DNA of 64,000 nucleotides from SCN-69-37 sp044507065 (GTDB lineage Bacteria; Acidobacteriota; Vicinamibacteria; Vicinamibacterales; SCN-69-37), in the NCBI GenBank assembly GCA_044507065.1, contig JBIQJY010000002.1:61439-125438 (forward strand), given 5' to 3'. The translations under genes were made by a program, and so were the position numbers. Numbering within the stretch: the stretch's first letter is position 1; each line of letters starts with the position of its first letter. A model generated the notes under the pieces. That model ran no database searches. It was not told where the DNA came from and saw only the letters and a list, made by a program, of their open reading frames with translations. Below, piece after piece: positions 37,683-47,562 of this stretch.

Positions 37683-38018
37683 ATGCGGGCGCCGGGTCCG
37701 TTCGACCGGACGGCGGCCCGCACGATGAGGTCGTCGCGCCGGTCGCCCGTCGGCCCGGGTTTTCTGCTCGCTACGACAATCGTCTGGGTGCTGATGACCG
37801 TGACGCTCGTGCTGCTGCCCGACGCCCTGGACGGATGGGTGGGGCGTGACGTCGCCCGGGTCGTGGCCTGGGCCGTCGCGTGCGGCGTCTGGGTCGTGAC
37901 CATCGAGGCCGAATGGCGCCAGCGCGTGGGGCCATTCCTGCGCTTCGTGCTGCAGCTGATTCTCTGGATTGGCGCCGCGCTCGTCGCACTCTGGGTCGAG
38001 GACCTCGTGACGATGTAG
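37683..38018 (+). CDS. Small membrane protein
   Basis: A 111-residue protein with three membrane helices: FLLATTIVWVLMTVTLVLL, VARVVAWAVACGVWVVTIEA and FLRFVLQLILWIGAALVALW. The N-terminal 28 residues are basic, and a later Met at 37725 would also serve. The family is unknown. It is divergent from the ExeA-like gene with starts 19 bases apart, and convergent with the S8 protease gene. Confidence 0.55.
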   Translation: MRAPGPFDRTAARTMRSSRRSPVGPGFLLATTIVWVLMTVTLVLLPDALDGWVGRDVARVVAWAVACGVWVVTIEAEWRQRVGPFLRFVLQLILWIGAALVALWVEDLVTM

Positions 38019-38049
38019 GGGAGCCGGGCGCCGTCCCCGGACCGCGCGA

Positions 38050-39231
38050 TCAGCTCTGTGGCGCCCTCACGAGGCCAGCGCCCACATCGTGCGGGTCGAA
38101 GCCGGCGGCCATCATCGCGGTGTCCGCCGATCCGACGAGCCGATCGGCCAGCAGTTGCCCCCGGAGTTGTCCGGTTGCGGCCAGTTTCTCGGCCCACAGG
38201 GCTGCGACGCCCGCCACGTGCGGGGTCGCCATGCTGGTGCCGTTCATCGACACGAGGCCGCCGCCCGGCGCGGCCGACAGTACCCCGACCCCCGGGCCCG
38301 CCACGCGCGCGCCGACGTTCGAGAAATTCGCAACCGTCAGGCCCCCGTTGCCCTGGCCCACCGCGGCCACCGACACCATCCCCTCGGCCGCTGCGGGTGG
38401 ACTGACGGCAATCTCGAACTCCGCGTTGACCTCACGTCGGCTTTCGTTGCCCGCCGCGGCGACAAGCAGTGTCGTCTGCACGAACTCACTCTGTGCGCGA
38501 ATGAGGGATGCCAGCCGTTCGAACAGCAGCACGTTGGCGCGATAGGCGTCGAGGCCGATCGATGTGGCGAGCTCCGCCGGGACGTCCCGCTCGATCAGGC
38601 TGCTGACGTAGCCGGGAAAATCGATGCCGAGCGACATCGAGATCACGTGCGCGCCTTCGTTGACGGCCCACTGGATGGCCTCGACGATCGTGTCGCTGCC
38701 GCCGCCGTTGCCGCCGAGCACCTTGCCGATGAGCGCCCTGGTGACGCCGGGCGCCACGCCGATGCGCGTGCCGTCGACGTTGCGGCCGAAGATCGTGCCG
38801 GCGCAATGCGTCCCATGCCCGTGCTCGTCGGTGTCCGCACCGTTCGTGAAGTTGCGCCGTTGCAGGTCGACGCCCGCGAAGGCCGGATGGGTCGGGTCGA
38901 TGCCGGTGTCGAGCACGGCGATGACGACACCCGCGCCGGTGAACGGGCTCGCGGCAGCGCCGACCGCCGACACGCCCCACGTCGTGCCGCCGGCCAGCGG
39001 ATCGGCGGCGACCGTCATCGGCACCGGCGCGATGAGCCGCATCGGCACGACCGGCGCGACGGCCAGCACGCCGGGCCGTCGGGCGGTTTCGAGGGCCTTG
39101 GGCGGGCGCATTTCCTCGATTTCGACCGTCATTGGCGCCGAAGCCGGCTGGTCGGCGCCCGACGGACCCGCCCGGTGCGACTCGAAGACGCCGTCCGACG
39201 GTCCCCTGAGCACAACGTGTTTCTGAGCCAC
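38050..39231 (-). CDS. S8 subtilisin-like serine protease without signal peptide
   Basis: A 393-residue subtilase. The triad is intact: Asp108 in VLDTGIDPTHP, His139 in DEHGHGTHCAGT and Ser333 in NGTSMATPHVAG. The oxyanion Asn lies in VAAAGNES. GTG 39231 has a strong GAGGAGGA just upstream and leaves no signal peptide, only about 90 residues before the catalytic domain, so the enzyme looks cytosolic. It is divergent from the nine-gene operon starting at 39506. A role in processing a partner in the neighbouring death/defence genes is possible but unproven. Confidence 0.9.
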   Translation of the reverse strand: MAQKHVVLRGPSDGVFESHRAGPSGADQPASAPMTVEIEEMRPPKALETARRPGVLAVAPVVPMRLIAPVPMTVAADPLAGGTTWGVSAVGAAASPFTGAGVVIAVLDTGIDPTHPAFAGVDLQRRNFTNGADTDEHGHGTHCAGTIFGRNVDGTRIGVAPGVTRALIGKVLGGNGGGSDTIVEAIQWAVNEGAHVISMSLGIDFPGYVSSLIERDVPAELATSIGLDAYRANVLLFERLASLIRAQSEFVQTTLLVAAAGNESRREVNAEFEIAVSPPAAAEGMVSVAAVGQGNGGLTVANFSNVGARVAGPGVGVLSAAPGGGLVSMNGTSMATPHVAGVAALWAEKLAATGQLRGQLLADRLVGSADTAMMAAGFDPHDVGAGLVRAPQS

Positions 39232-39505
39232 ACATCCTCCTCGCGCCGCAGGGACTCGACGGCCCGCGGCGCACGACCCGGTCGGCCTCGCCCTGGCGAA
39301 TGGCCACCGCCGGGAAGTCACCGCCGGGTAGTGTCGCGGCGCCATCGGGCGTTTCACCCGCGCCGCCACGTCGGGACGCCCGTCGATCTTTCTTTCTTGC
39401 GTCCGGCCCGGCAGGTGGCTACCCTCTGCCTGACAGACCTGCGGCAGGACGACCCTCCCCAAGTCCCCGCTGAGCCGACCCGTTCGTTCGCGTCAGGAGC
39501 AGCCG
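39232..39505. promoter_or_regulatory. Divergent intergenic region with a short direct repeat
   Basis: These 274 bases must hold the promoters of the S8 protease and of the plus-strand operon. The only structure I see is the ten-base direct repeat CACCGCCGGG at 39305-39314 and 39319-39328, centred 14 bases apart, which could be a paired operator. No near-consensus promoter is visible on either strand. Confidence 0.3.
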
Positions 39506-40927
39506 GTGTTGCGATTCGGGGTTCGGATCCGTGTCGTCGTATTGATGACGGCGGCTTCTGCGGCCGCCGTCGTGCACGTACCCCACCCGGTCGCGGCCCA
39601 GGACGACATCCTCCGGCACTTCAAATACGGATCGATCGGCGGGGAAGAAACGGTTGGCATCCCGTACCCACTATGGCGTGTGCTTCCACTCGTCTTCGCC
39701 GACAAGCTGCCCGATCGTCCCGGCAGCGGCTACGAGCGACTGGGTTTCGTCTTCGAACCTGATGCACCGCAGGGGCGCCCGATTGGCACGTCCTATCGGG
39801 ATGGCCTCGTCCCGCTCGTCGGGCTGAACTGCGCGACCTGTCATACGGGCACCGTGCGCGAGACGGCCGATGGTCCCGTGCGTGTCATCGCCGGCATGCC
39901 GGCCCACCAGATGGACCTTCAGGGGTTTGCGAACTTCCTCACGGCGGCCGCGACCGATCCCCGCTTCACCGCCACGACACTGATTGCGGCAATCCGCGAA
40001 GTCGATCCCGGCTTCTCCTGGTTCCAGTCGCTGCTCTACCGCCTCGTCGTCGTCCGACGTACCCGCAGTGGCATTGTCGAACGCGCGAAGGTCAACGCCT
40101 GGTTCGACGACCGGCCACCCCAGGGGCCCGGGCGCGTCGACACGTTCAATCCCTACAAGCGGTCGTTCGGATTCGACATGACGGCCGACCGCAGCGTGGG
40201 CACGGCCGACCTGCCGCCGCTGTTCAACCAGCGCGAGCGCGACGGCCTGTGGCTGCACTGGGACGGCAACAACGATACGGTCGAGGAGCGCAACAAGAGT
40301 GCGGCCATCGGTGCCGGGGCTACCGAGGCCTCGCTCGACCTGGCGTCGCTCGATCGGATCGCGGAGTGGGCGCTCGACGCGTCGCCGCCGCCGATGCCCG
40401 CGCACCGGATCGACGGCGCGCGCGCCGAACGCGGCGCGCCGCTCTATGCGGCCGCGTGCGCACGCTGTCACGACATCGGCGGCTCGGACGTGGGCCAGGT
40501 GACGCCGCTCGAGGTGATTGGCACCGATCCCGAGCGCGTTCGGTCGTTCACCACCGAACTCGCCGAGCGGATGAACACGATCGGCACGGGGACATCGTGG
40601 CAGTTCTCGCACTTCCGCAAGACGAACGGCTACGCGAACATGCCGCTCGACGGGGTGTGGCTGCGCGCGCCGTACCTGCACAACGGGTCGGTGCCGACGC
40701 TGCGGGCGCTGCTCTATCCGGACGAACGCCCGGCGGTCTTCTACCGCGCGTACGACGTCTACGACTGGGAGCGGGTCGGCTTCACGGCCGAGGGACCCGA
40801 AGCCGAGGCGCATGGCGTGCGATTCGACACGGCCCTGCGGGGCAACGGCAACGCGGGCCATACCTACGGCAGCGATCTGCCGCCGGCCGATCGCGACGCG
40901 ATCATCGAGTACCTGAAAACGCGGTGA
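39506..40927 (+). CDS. Exported di-haem c-type cytochrome
   Basis: A 473-residue protein with a signal peptide ending near PVAAQDD and two haem-attachment sites, CATCH (about residue 112) and CARCH (about 320). The C-terminal part (GVWLRAPYLHNGSVPTLRAL) resembles the electron-transfer domain of di-haem peroxidase-like cytochromes. GTG 39506 has AGGAG upstream. It opens a tightly spaced operon (7 bp to the next gene) of oxidoreductases and effector-like proteins, and may pass electrons to or from the flavoprotein encoded next. Confidence 0.85.
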   Translation: MLRFGVRIRVVVLMTAASAAAVVHVPHPVAAQDDILRHFKYGSIGGEETVGIPYPLWRVLPLVFADKLPDRPGSGYERLGFVFEPDAPQGRPIGTSYRDGLVPLVGLNCATCHTGTVRETADGPVRVIAGMPAHQMDLQGFANFLTAAATDPRFTATTLIAAIREVDPGFSWFQSLLYRLVVVRRTRSGIVERAKVNAWFDDRPPQGPGRVDTFNPYKRSFGFDMTADRSVGTADLPPLFNQRERDGLWLHWDGNNDTVEERNKSAAIGAGATEASLDLASLDRIAEWALDASPPPMPAHRIDGARAERGAPLYAAACARCHDIGGSDVGQVTPLEVIGTDPERVRSFTTELAERMNTIGTGTSWQFSHFRKTNGYANMPLDGVWLRAPYLHNGSVPTLRALLYPDERPAVFYRAYDVYDWERVGFTAEGPEAEAHGVRFDTALRGNGNAGHTYGSDLPPADRDAIIEYLKTR

Positions 40928-40934
40928 CGGGCCC

Positions 40935-42257
40935 ATGGCATTCGATCCCATCTTCCAGCCGCTCGCCTTCAGGAGCCTCACGACCAAGAACCGCGTGTTC
41001 CGGTCGAACGTGTCCGGGCGGTTCGACAATTACGACGGCTCGGGCAACCAGGCGCGCATCAACTGGGAAACGAAGTTTGCGCGCGGCGGCGTCGGCGCCA
41101 TCGTCTCGTCATTCGTCGCGGTGCAGGTCCGCGGGCGCATCGTGCCCAACTACGCCACCATTCACGACGATCGCACCATTCCGTTCTGGCGCGCCCTCGG
41201 GCAGGCCGTCCACGCGCACGACTGCCGGTTCATCCTCCAGCTGAGCCACGGCGGCCGGCAGCGCGACCTCAGTGGCATCGAGTTCCCGGTTGGCCTGAGC
41301 TCGACCGACACGTCCGATCCGACGCACGGCTTCAAGGCCGAACGGATGACGCGGGCCGACATCGGCGAGACGGTTGCGGCCTTTGCCGAGGGCGCGAGGC
41401 GCGCGCGTGAGGCCGGGCTCGATGGTGTCGAGCTGCACGGCGCGAATGGCTATCTGATCACGCAGTTCCTCAGTTCGGCCATCAACGACCGCACCGATGA
41501 GTACGGCGGCACGCTCGAGAACCGCGCGCGGTTCGTCCTCGACATCGTCCGCGCCATCCGGCAGCGGGTCGGTGACGACTTCCACCTGCAGATGAAGATC
41601 AGCGTGCGCGAGGATCTCGACGCGGTGGCGTTCTTTGGTGTGGGTCCCTCCGGCAATTCCGTGACCGAGTCCGTCCAGGTGTGCCGCTGGCTCGTCGATG
41701 CGGGCGTCGACGCCATTCACGTGTCGACCGGCGGCTTCTTCCCGCACCCCCGCAATCCCGCGGGGTCGGACCTTCCCGTGGACGAACTGGCGACGACCTA
41801 CGACGGCATGGTGTCGGCCGGCGATCGGGCCTTCCGCAACTATCTGCTGTTCCGGACGCTTCCCGAACTCGCGCGGACGCAGTGGCAGCGCGCCGCGCCG
41901 CCTCCCGATCGCATCGAAGGCGCGAACCTCCCCGACGCGCGGCTCGTGAAGGCGGCTGTGCCGGTCCCGGTGATCTGCACCGGGGGATTCCAGACGGCCT
42001 CGGTGATCGCGGCCGCGCTCGATCGCGGCGATTGCGATGCCGTCAGCATCGCGCGCCCGCTCATCGCGAACAACGACCTGGTCGAGACGTTCCGTCGCGG
42101 GCAGGATCGCGCCGAGCGGCCCTGCACCTACTGCAACCGCTGCCTCGTCAACGTCGTCGAGAACCCCCTCGGCTGCTATGAGCCGGCGCGCTATCCCTCG
42201 CGCGAGGCGATGGTGCGGGAAATCCTGTCCGTCTACGATCCGCCGCCGTTTGTCTGA
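40935..42257 (+). CDS. Old-yellow-enzyme family NADH:flavin oxidoreductase
   Basis: A 440-residue FMN enzyme. OYE features: TKNRVFRSNVSGRFDNYDGS, the active-site HGANGYLITQFLSSAINDR, TDEYGGTLENRARF, and CTGGFQTASVIAAALDRGDC. A C-terminal cysteine cluster (CTYCNRCLV, then a fourth Cys 11 residues later) suggests a 4Fe-4S centre as in 2,4-dienoyl-CoA reductase and TMADH relatives, but the C-terminal FAD/NAD domain of those is missing. It may reduce unsaturated lipids. Second gene of the operon. Confidence 0.88.
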   Translation: MAFDPIFQPLAFRSLTTKNRVFRSNVSGRFDNYDGSGNQARINWETKFARGGVGAIVSSFVAVQVRGRIVPNYATIHDDRTIPFWRALGQAVHAHDCRFILQLSHGGRQRDLSGIEFPVGLSSTDTSDPTHGFKAERMTRADIGETVAAFAEGARRAREAGLDGVELHGANGYLITQFLSSAINDRTDEYGGTLENRARFVLDIVRAIRQRVGDDFHLQMKISVREDLDAVAFFGVGPSGNSVTESVQVCRWLVDAGVDAIHVSTGGFFPHPRNPAGSDLPVDELATTYDGMVSAGDRAFRNYLLFRTLPELARTQWQRAAPPPDRIEGANLPDARLVKAAVPVPVICTGGFQTASVIAAALDRGDCDAVSIARPLIANNDLVETFRRGQDRAERPCTYCNRCLVNVVENPLGCYEPARYPSREAMVREILSVYDPPPFV

Positions 42258-42283
42258 CGTCGGCTGCATGGAGGAGCCTCGAC

Positions 42284-44065
42284 ATGGGTGACGACCTGCT
42301 GGGACGGATCGGTGAACTGCTCAACCGCAGGCCGTGGCACGAGCTGCCGCGTCTGCTGGCGATGGGGCGCCTGCTCGAGATCCGCAACGACCTGCGCCGG
42401 CTGAACCTGCATGACACCGACGAACCCCCGCTCCCGGTGGGGCAGATTCCCGAGGACCTGGACCCGGCCCTGCGGGCAGCGCGTACGACCGACGGACACC
42501 ACAACGATCTCAAGTGCCCGGCCATGGGCGCTGTCGGCCGGCGGTTCGGTCGCAACTTCCCGCTGGAGGAGACGCGACCCGACTCGGCCGCCCTGTTGGT
42601 CCCGAACCCCCGTGTCGTCAGCCGCGAACTGATGACGCGTGACCAGTTCCAGCCCGCGACCATCCTCAACCTGCTGGCCGCCGCGTGGATTCAGTTCATG
42701 GTGCACGACTGGTTCGTGCACAAACCGTCGCCCGGAGACGTGCACGAGATCCCGGCCGCGCCGGGCGACAGCTGGGGTGAGCCAGTGATCCGCGTCGAGG
42801 CCACCGACAGGGATCCCGCACCGCACGGGTCCACGCGACCGCCGGCCTACGCGAACCTCAACAGTCACTGGTGGGATTCGTCGCAGGTCTACGGATGCGA
42901 CGCCGATGTGGCCCGTCGCCTCCGCGTGGGATCGGGCGGCAAGCTCTGCATCGAGCCGACCGGCCTGCTGCCCGTCGACCCCGAGACGGGCATCCACTTC
43001 AGCGGATTCACCGACAACTGGTGGATCGGGCTGGCCATGCTTCACACGCTCTTCACGCTGGAACACAACCACATCTGCGACCTGCTCGCCTACGAGCACC
43101 CGACGTGGTCCGATGACGAGCTCTACGCCAGGGGCAAGCTGGTGAACTCGGCGCTGATGGCCAAGATCCACACGCTCGAGTGGACACCGGCCATCCTGCC
43201 GCACCCGGTCGTGCAGGTGGCCATGCGCACCAACTGGTCCGGGCTTGCGGGCGAAGACCTTCAGGACGCGATCGCCCTGCTCGACGACAGCGAACTGCTG
43301 GGCGGCATCGTGGGGTCGCAGGCCGATCATCACACGGCACCCTACGCGCTGACCGAGGAGTTCGTCGCCGTCTATCGCATGCACCCGCTGATTCCGGACA
43401 CGTTCGCGTTCCGCTCGCTGGCGACCGGACGACTCGTCGAAGAGCGCGAACTCCCCGAAGTCGCCGGCGACCGGACGCCCTCGATTGCCGATCGCCTGAC
43501 GATGCCCGACCTGTTCTACTCGTTTGGCGTCAGCCACCCGGGCGCGGTGACCCTGCACAACTATCCGCGACACCTGCAGAACCTGACGCGGCCCGACGGG
43601 CGGCGCATCGACCTGGCGGCCGTCGACATCCTCCGCGATCGGGAACGCGGTGTACCGCGTTACAACCGGTTCCGGCGGCTGCTGCGCAAGGCGCCGGTGC
43701 GTTCGATCGACGAACTCACCGACAACGCCGAGTGGCGGCGTCAGATCAAGGCTGTCTACAACAACGACGTGGAGCAGGTCGACCTGATGACCGGCCTCTA
43801 TGCCGAGCCGCTGCCGCCCGGCTTCGGCTTCAGCGAGACGGCATTCCGCATCTTCGTGCTGATGGCCTCGCGCCGCCTCAAGAGCGATCGGTTCTTCACC
43901 GACGACTACCGGCCCGAGATCTACACGGAGCTGGGCCTCGACTACATCCGGAAGAACACGATGATGTCCGTCCTGCAGCGGCACTACCCGCAGCTGGCGC
44001 CGGCCCTTGCGGGCGTCACCAACGCCTTCCACCCGTGGAAGACGATCGAGGGGCCGGCCGCATGA
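42284..44065 (+). CDS. Animal-haem-peroxidase family, alpha-dioxygenase-like
   Basis: A 593-residue haem protein. The distal segment LLAAAWIQFMVHDWFVHK and the proximal-side LFTLEHNHICDLLAYEHP match peroxidase/cyclooxygenase-fold enzymes and are closest in wording to plant and bacterial fatty-acid alpha-dioxygenases, which add O2 to fatty acids. The C-terminal DRFFTDDYRPEIYTELGLDY is also typical. No signal peptide. Its stop overlaps the start of the protease-nuclease gene as ATGA, so the two products are made together. The exact lipid substrate is an inference. Confidence 0.85.
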   Translation: MGDDLLGRIGELLNRRPWHELPRLLAMGRLLEIRNDLRRLNLHDTDEPPLPVGQIPEDLDPALRAARTTDGHHNDLKCPAMGAVGRRFGRNFPLEETRPDSAALLVPNPRVVSRELMTRDQFQPATILNLLAAAWIQFMVHDWFVHKPSPGDVHEIPAAPGDSWGEPVIRVEATDRDPAPHGSTRPPAYANLNSHWWDSSQVYGCDADVARRLRVGSGGKLCIEPTGLLPVDPETGIHFSGFTDNWWIGLAMLHTLFTLEHNHICDLLAYEHPTWSDDELYARGKLVNSALMAKIHTLEWTPAILPHPVVQVAMRTNWSGLAGEDLQDAIALLDDSELLGGIVGSQADHHTAPYALTEEFVAVYRMHPLIPDTFAFRSLATGRLVEERELPEVAGDRTPSIADRLTMPDLFYSFGVSHPGAVTLHNYPRHLQNLTRPDGRRIDLAAVDILRDRERGVPRYNRFRRLLRKAPVRSIDELTDNAEWRRQIKAVYNNDVEQVDLMTGLYAEPLPPGFGFSETAFRIFVLMASRRLKSDRFFTDDYRPEIYTELGLDYIRKNTMMSVLQRHYPQLAPALAGVTNAFHPWKTIEGPAA

Positions 44066-45963
44066 CGCGCACCGAGTACCTCGTGCGATCGGCCGCGGCC
44101 CGCTTCGAGGCGGCCGACGTTGCGCTCCGGGGCGAACTGCGCGACGTGCGCGACGCCCGGATGGCCGCCGGCCGGGGCGCAGGGACGTGGCTCGAGTCGC
44201 GCTTCGACGGGGTGCTTTCGGTGCCGACCGCCGACTGGTCGCTCGAAACCATCGTGCTGCGCCTCGGCCGTCCGGTGCTCGCCGTCGTCGACGGCGCGCC
44301 GCGCCTGGAGTTCGCCGACGCCGAGAGCCGTGTCTGGCGGTCGCGCCTGACCGCCATCGAGGGACCGCTGCGCCTGGCAGCCCGCGCCGTCGGTCGTATC
44401 GAGGTCGAAGGACATCCGCACTTCCAGTGGGTGGGCACAGGCTGGCTCGTCGCACCGGATCTCGTCGTCACCAATCGCCACGTGGCCCAGCAGTTCGCGA
44501 TGGGATACGGAAGCGGATTCACCTTTCGTCGCGGCACCGCGGGGGCGCTCGGCGTCTCGATCGATTTTCTCCGGGAGGTCGAGTCGTCGGATCGCTTCGA
44601 GGCGCGGGTGCACGAGGTACTGGCCATTGCCGATGAGGACGGGCCGGATGTGGCCGTGCTCCGTGTGGAGCCCGCGCGGGCTGCTTCGCACCCGTCACCC
44701 GTCGATCTGCACCCGTGGCCGGTCGAGAGCGGGCGGCAGGTCGCCGTAATCGGCTACCCGGCGCGCGATCCCCGCGTGCCAGACCAGGAGCTCGTGCGGA
44801 CGATCTTCGGAGACGTCTACGACAGCAAGCGCCTGGCGCCCGGGCAGATCACGTCCGCCGAGCCGGACCTGCTGCTGCACGACTGTTCGACGCTCGGGGG
44901 CAACTCCGGTTCGGTGGTCGTCGACCTGGAGTCGGGGAATGCAGTGGGCCTGCATTTCGCGGGACGTTTTCTCGAGGCGAACTATGCCGTTCCCGCGCCC
45001 ATCATCGCCGAATGGGTGCACAGAGCGAGGCGGGGCGCCAGGGTCACCTCCGCCAGGCGACGACAGGCGCCGCGCGCACCGCTGCCGCCGGTCAACGGTC
45101 GTCGACGGTCCGATCCGGTGGCGTTTGTCGAGGCCCATGCGGCCGACTACGTCGATCGCAGGGGCTTCGACCGCACGTTCCTCGGCGTCCCGATCGAACT
45201 GCCGGAACCGGCCGACCACGCCGACGTGCTCACGTTTCCGTGGAATGGTCGCGACGATGAGCACGAGCTGACCTACGAACACTTCTCGGTCGTCATGAGC
45301 CGCAGTCGCCGGATGTGCCTGCTGAGCGCGGTCAACATCGACGGACGTGAGCCTCGCCGCGTGCGACGCCCCGCCTGGCGCCTCGACCCGCGCATCCCGC
45401 GCGGCGCGCAGATCCGCGACGAGTGCTACGGCACCGCACCACGGTTCAGCCGCGGACACATGACGCGCCGCGAGGACCCGGTGTGGGGACCTCCCGTCGT
45501 GGCCGATCGCGGTGGCGACGACTCGATGCACGTGACCAATGCGGTGCCGCAGATGCAGCCGTTCAACGCGGGTATCTGGCTCGGGCTCGAGGACTACGCA
45601 CTGGGCCACGCCCGCACCGATCGCATGCGGATTTCCGTCTTCACGGGACCCTTCCTCGAGGAGGACGACCCGGTGCGCTTCGGCGTGCGCGTGCCGCGCG
45701 AGTTCTGGAAGGTCATCGCCTTCATACACGACGAGACCGGCGAGCTGTGCGCCACCGGCTACACGATGTCGCAGGCCGATTTTCTTCGCGACGACGAGTT
45801 CGTGTTCGGGCAGCACCAGACATGGCAGACGGCTGTCGCCGACATCGAGCGGCGGAGCGGAGTGCGGTTCGGGGAACTGGTCCGACGCGATCCGTTCATC
45901 GTCGACGACGAGTCGCCGGCGACGCCCCTCGAGACGTTCGAGCAGATTGTCTTTCACCGGTGA
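44062..45963 (+). CDS. Trypsin-like protease fused to DNA/RNA non-specific endonuclease
   Basis: A 633-residue two-enzyme fusion without signal peptide. Residues 1-115 are an unrecognised N-terminal region. A chymotrypsin-fold protease follows: His140 in VVTNRHVAQQ, Asp196 in GPDVAVLRV, Ser282 in GGNSGS. After an Arg/Pro-rich linker (about 322-350) comes a NUC1-type nuclease, with SRGHMTRRED (residues 463-472, His466 catalytic, Ser in place of the usual Asp) and MQPFNAGIWLGLEDY with the Mg-binding Asn502. Proteolysis may free or activate the nuclease. It is coupled to the haem peroxidase gene. Confidence 0.88.
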   Translation: MTRTEYLVRSAAARFEAADVALRGELRDVRDARMAAGRGAGTWLESRFDGVLSVPTADWSLETIVLRLGRPVLAVVDGAPRLEFADAESRVWRSRLTAIEGPLRLAARAVGRIEVEGHPHFQWVGTGWLVAPDLVVTNRHVAQQFAMGYGSGFTFRRGTAGALGVSIDFLREVESSDRFEARVHEVLAIADEDGPDVAVLRVEPARAASHPSPVDLHPWPVESGRQVAVIGYPARDPRVPDQELVRTIFGDVYDSKRLAPGQITSAEPDLLLHDCSTLGGNSGSVVVDLESGNAVGLHFAGRFLEANYAVPAPIIAEWVHRARRGARVTSARRRQAPRAPLPPVNGRRRSDPVAFVEAHAADYVDRRGFDRTFLGVPIELPEPADHADVLTFPWNGRDDEHELTYEHFSVVMSRSRRMCLLSAVNIDGREPRRVRRPAWRLDPRIPRGAQIRDECYGTAPRFSRGHMTRREDPVWGPPVVADRGGDDSMHVTNAVPQMQPFNAGIWLGLEDYALGHARTDRMRISVFTGPFLEEDDPVRFGVRVPREFWKVIAFIHDETGELCATGYTMSQADFLRDDEFVFGQHQTWQTAVADIERRSGVRFGELVRRDPFIVDDESPATPLETFEQIVFHR

Positions 45964-45996
45964 TGGTGGACCGGCGCGGACGGAGGAGCAGCACTG

Positions 45997-47562
45997 ATGG
46001 CCGAGCACTTCGACGTGATCGTGGTAGGCAGCGGGTTCGGCGGTGCGGTGACCGCGGCGCGGCTGGCCGAGCGGGGCTACGGCGTGCTCGTGCTGGAGCG
46101 TGGGCGGCGATGGAGTCCGGAAGACTACCCGCGGCGGCCCGGCGACGCCTGGGTGTGGGACGACCGCCGCCCCGCGGCGCGGCACGGCTGGTTCGACTTC
46201 CGCCTGTTCCCCAGCATGGCGGTCGTGCAGGGGGCGGGTGTCGGCGGCGGCTCGCTCGTGTACGCCAACATCTCGATCGACGCGAAGCCGGACACCTTCG
46301 ATGCCGGATGGCCTCCGGAGATCACCTGGGCGGAGATGGCGCCGTACTACCAGATGGTCGGCGCCATGCTGGACGTACAGAAGGTGCCGCCGAACCAGTG
46401 GCCTGAGCGCACGCGCATTCTCAAGGAAGCGGCCGAGCAGAACCAGATGGGCGATCGGTTCCGCCAGCTCGACCTCGCCGTCACCTTCGATCCGGACTGG
46501 ACGTACGACCAGCCCGATCCGCATGCCGCCGGAAAGTCGCGCGCGTTCACGAACGCGCAGGGCCAGGCGCAGGGCACCTGTGTGCATCTCGGCGAGTGCG
46601 ACATCGGCTGTCCCGTACGCGCGCGCAACACGCTCGACCTGACCTACATACCCCTCGCCGAGCGTCACGGCGCGGTCGTGCGGCCGCTTCACATCGTCCG
46701 CAACATCACGCCGACGGCTGGCGGCTACCGCGTCGACTACCAGCGCATCGACGCCGGTGCGCTGCATGCGGGCCAGGTCGAGGCCCGCATCGTCATCGTG
46801 GCCGCCGGCTCGCTGGGATCCACCGAACTGCTGCTGCGGTGCCGCGACGAACACGGCAGCCTGCCGATGGTCAGTCCCTTCCTGGGACGCAACTGGAGCA
46901 GCAATGGCGACTTCCTGACGCCGGCGCTGCATCCGATGCGCAAGGTCCACCCGACGCGCGGCCCGACGATTACGGCGGCCGTGGATCTGCTGGATGAGGG
47001 CGTCGACGGGCAGTCGGTCTTCATCGAGGACGGCGGCCTCCCGGACATCGCACTCGGCTACGTGCGCGATCTCGCGGCCGACGACGATCTGGACCCGCGC
47101 CGGCGCGCACTCATCGAGAGTCTTCGCGTGCTGACGCGGCTCAACGCGTTCGAACGCATCATGCCGTGGTTCGCGCAGGCGCGCGACGCGGCCGACGGCC
47201 GCTTTTCGCTCCGCAACGGCGCGCTCCACCTCGACTGGGACATCGCGCGATCGCGGCGGACGATCGACGCCGTGGTGCGGACGCACGAGGCATTCGCGCG
47301 GAGCACCGGCGGCATTCCGCTCGTGCCGCTCACCTGGACGCTCGGGCAGGACCTCATCACGCCGCACCCGCTTGGTGGTGCGAACTGCGGCGCAACCCCC
47401 GCGCAGGGGGTCGTCAATCACGCCGGCGAGGTGTTCGGCTACCGGAACCTGTTCGTCGCCGACGGCGCGGTCGTTCCCGAGGCCATCGGCCTCAATCCAT
47501 CGAAGACCATTGCCGCCCTGGCCGAACGCACGGCGGCGCTGATTGCCGCCGACGGGCGGTAG
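45997..47562 (+). CDS. GMC oxidoreductase, cholesterol oxidase-like
   Basis: A 521-residue flavoprotein. FAD-binding VVGSGFGGAVTAARLAERGY is at the N-terminus. GAGVGGGSLVYANI, CVHLGECDIGCPVRARNTLD and the C-terminal HPLGGANCG / GLNPSKTIAALAERTA match bacterial cholesterol oxidase-type GMC enzymes, with the catalytic His and Asn in the last two motifs. It should oxidise a sterol or other lipid alcohol in the cytoplasm or at the membrane. In many relatives it is fused to an alpha/beta hydrolase and a lipid-associated domain; here those are separate genes (49984 and 51036). Confidence 0.9.
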   Translation: MAEHFDVIVVGSGFGGAVTAARLAERGYGVLVLERGRRWSPEDYPRRPGDAWVWDDRRPAARHGWFDFRLFPSMAVVQGAGVGGGSLVYANISIDAKPDTFDAGWPPEITWAEMAPYYQMVGAMLDVQKVPPNQWPERTRILKEAAEQNQMGDRFRQLDLAVTFDPDWTYDQPDPHAAGKSRAFTNAQGQAQGTCVHLGECDIGCPVRARNTLDLTYIPLAERHGAVVRPLHIVRNITPTAGGYRVDYQRIDAGALHAGQVEARIVIVAAGSLGSTELLLRCRDEHGSLPMVSPFLGRNWSSNGDFLTPALHPMRKVHPTRGPTITAAVDLLDEGVDGQSVFIEDGGLPDIALGYVRDLAADDDLDPRRRALIESLRVLTRLNAFERIMPWFAQARDAADGRFSLRNGALHLDWDIARSRRTIDAVVRTHEAFARSTGGIPLVPLTWTLGQDLITPHPLGGANCGATPAQGVVNHAGEVFGYRNLFVADGAVVPEAIGLNPSKTIAALAERTAALIAADGR

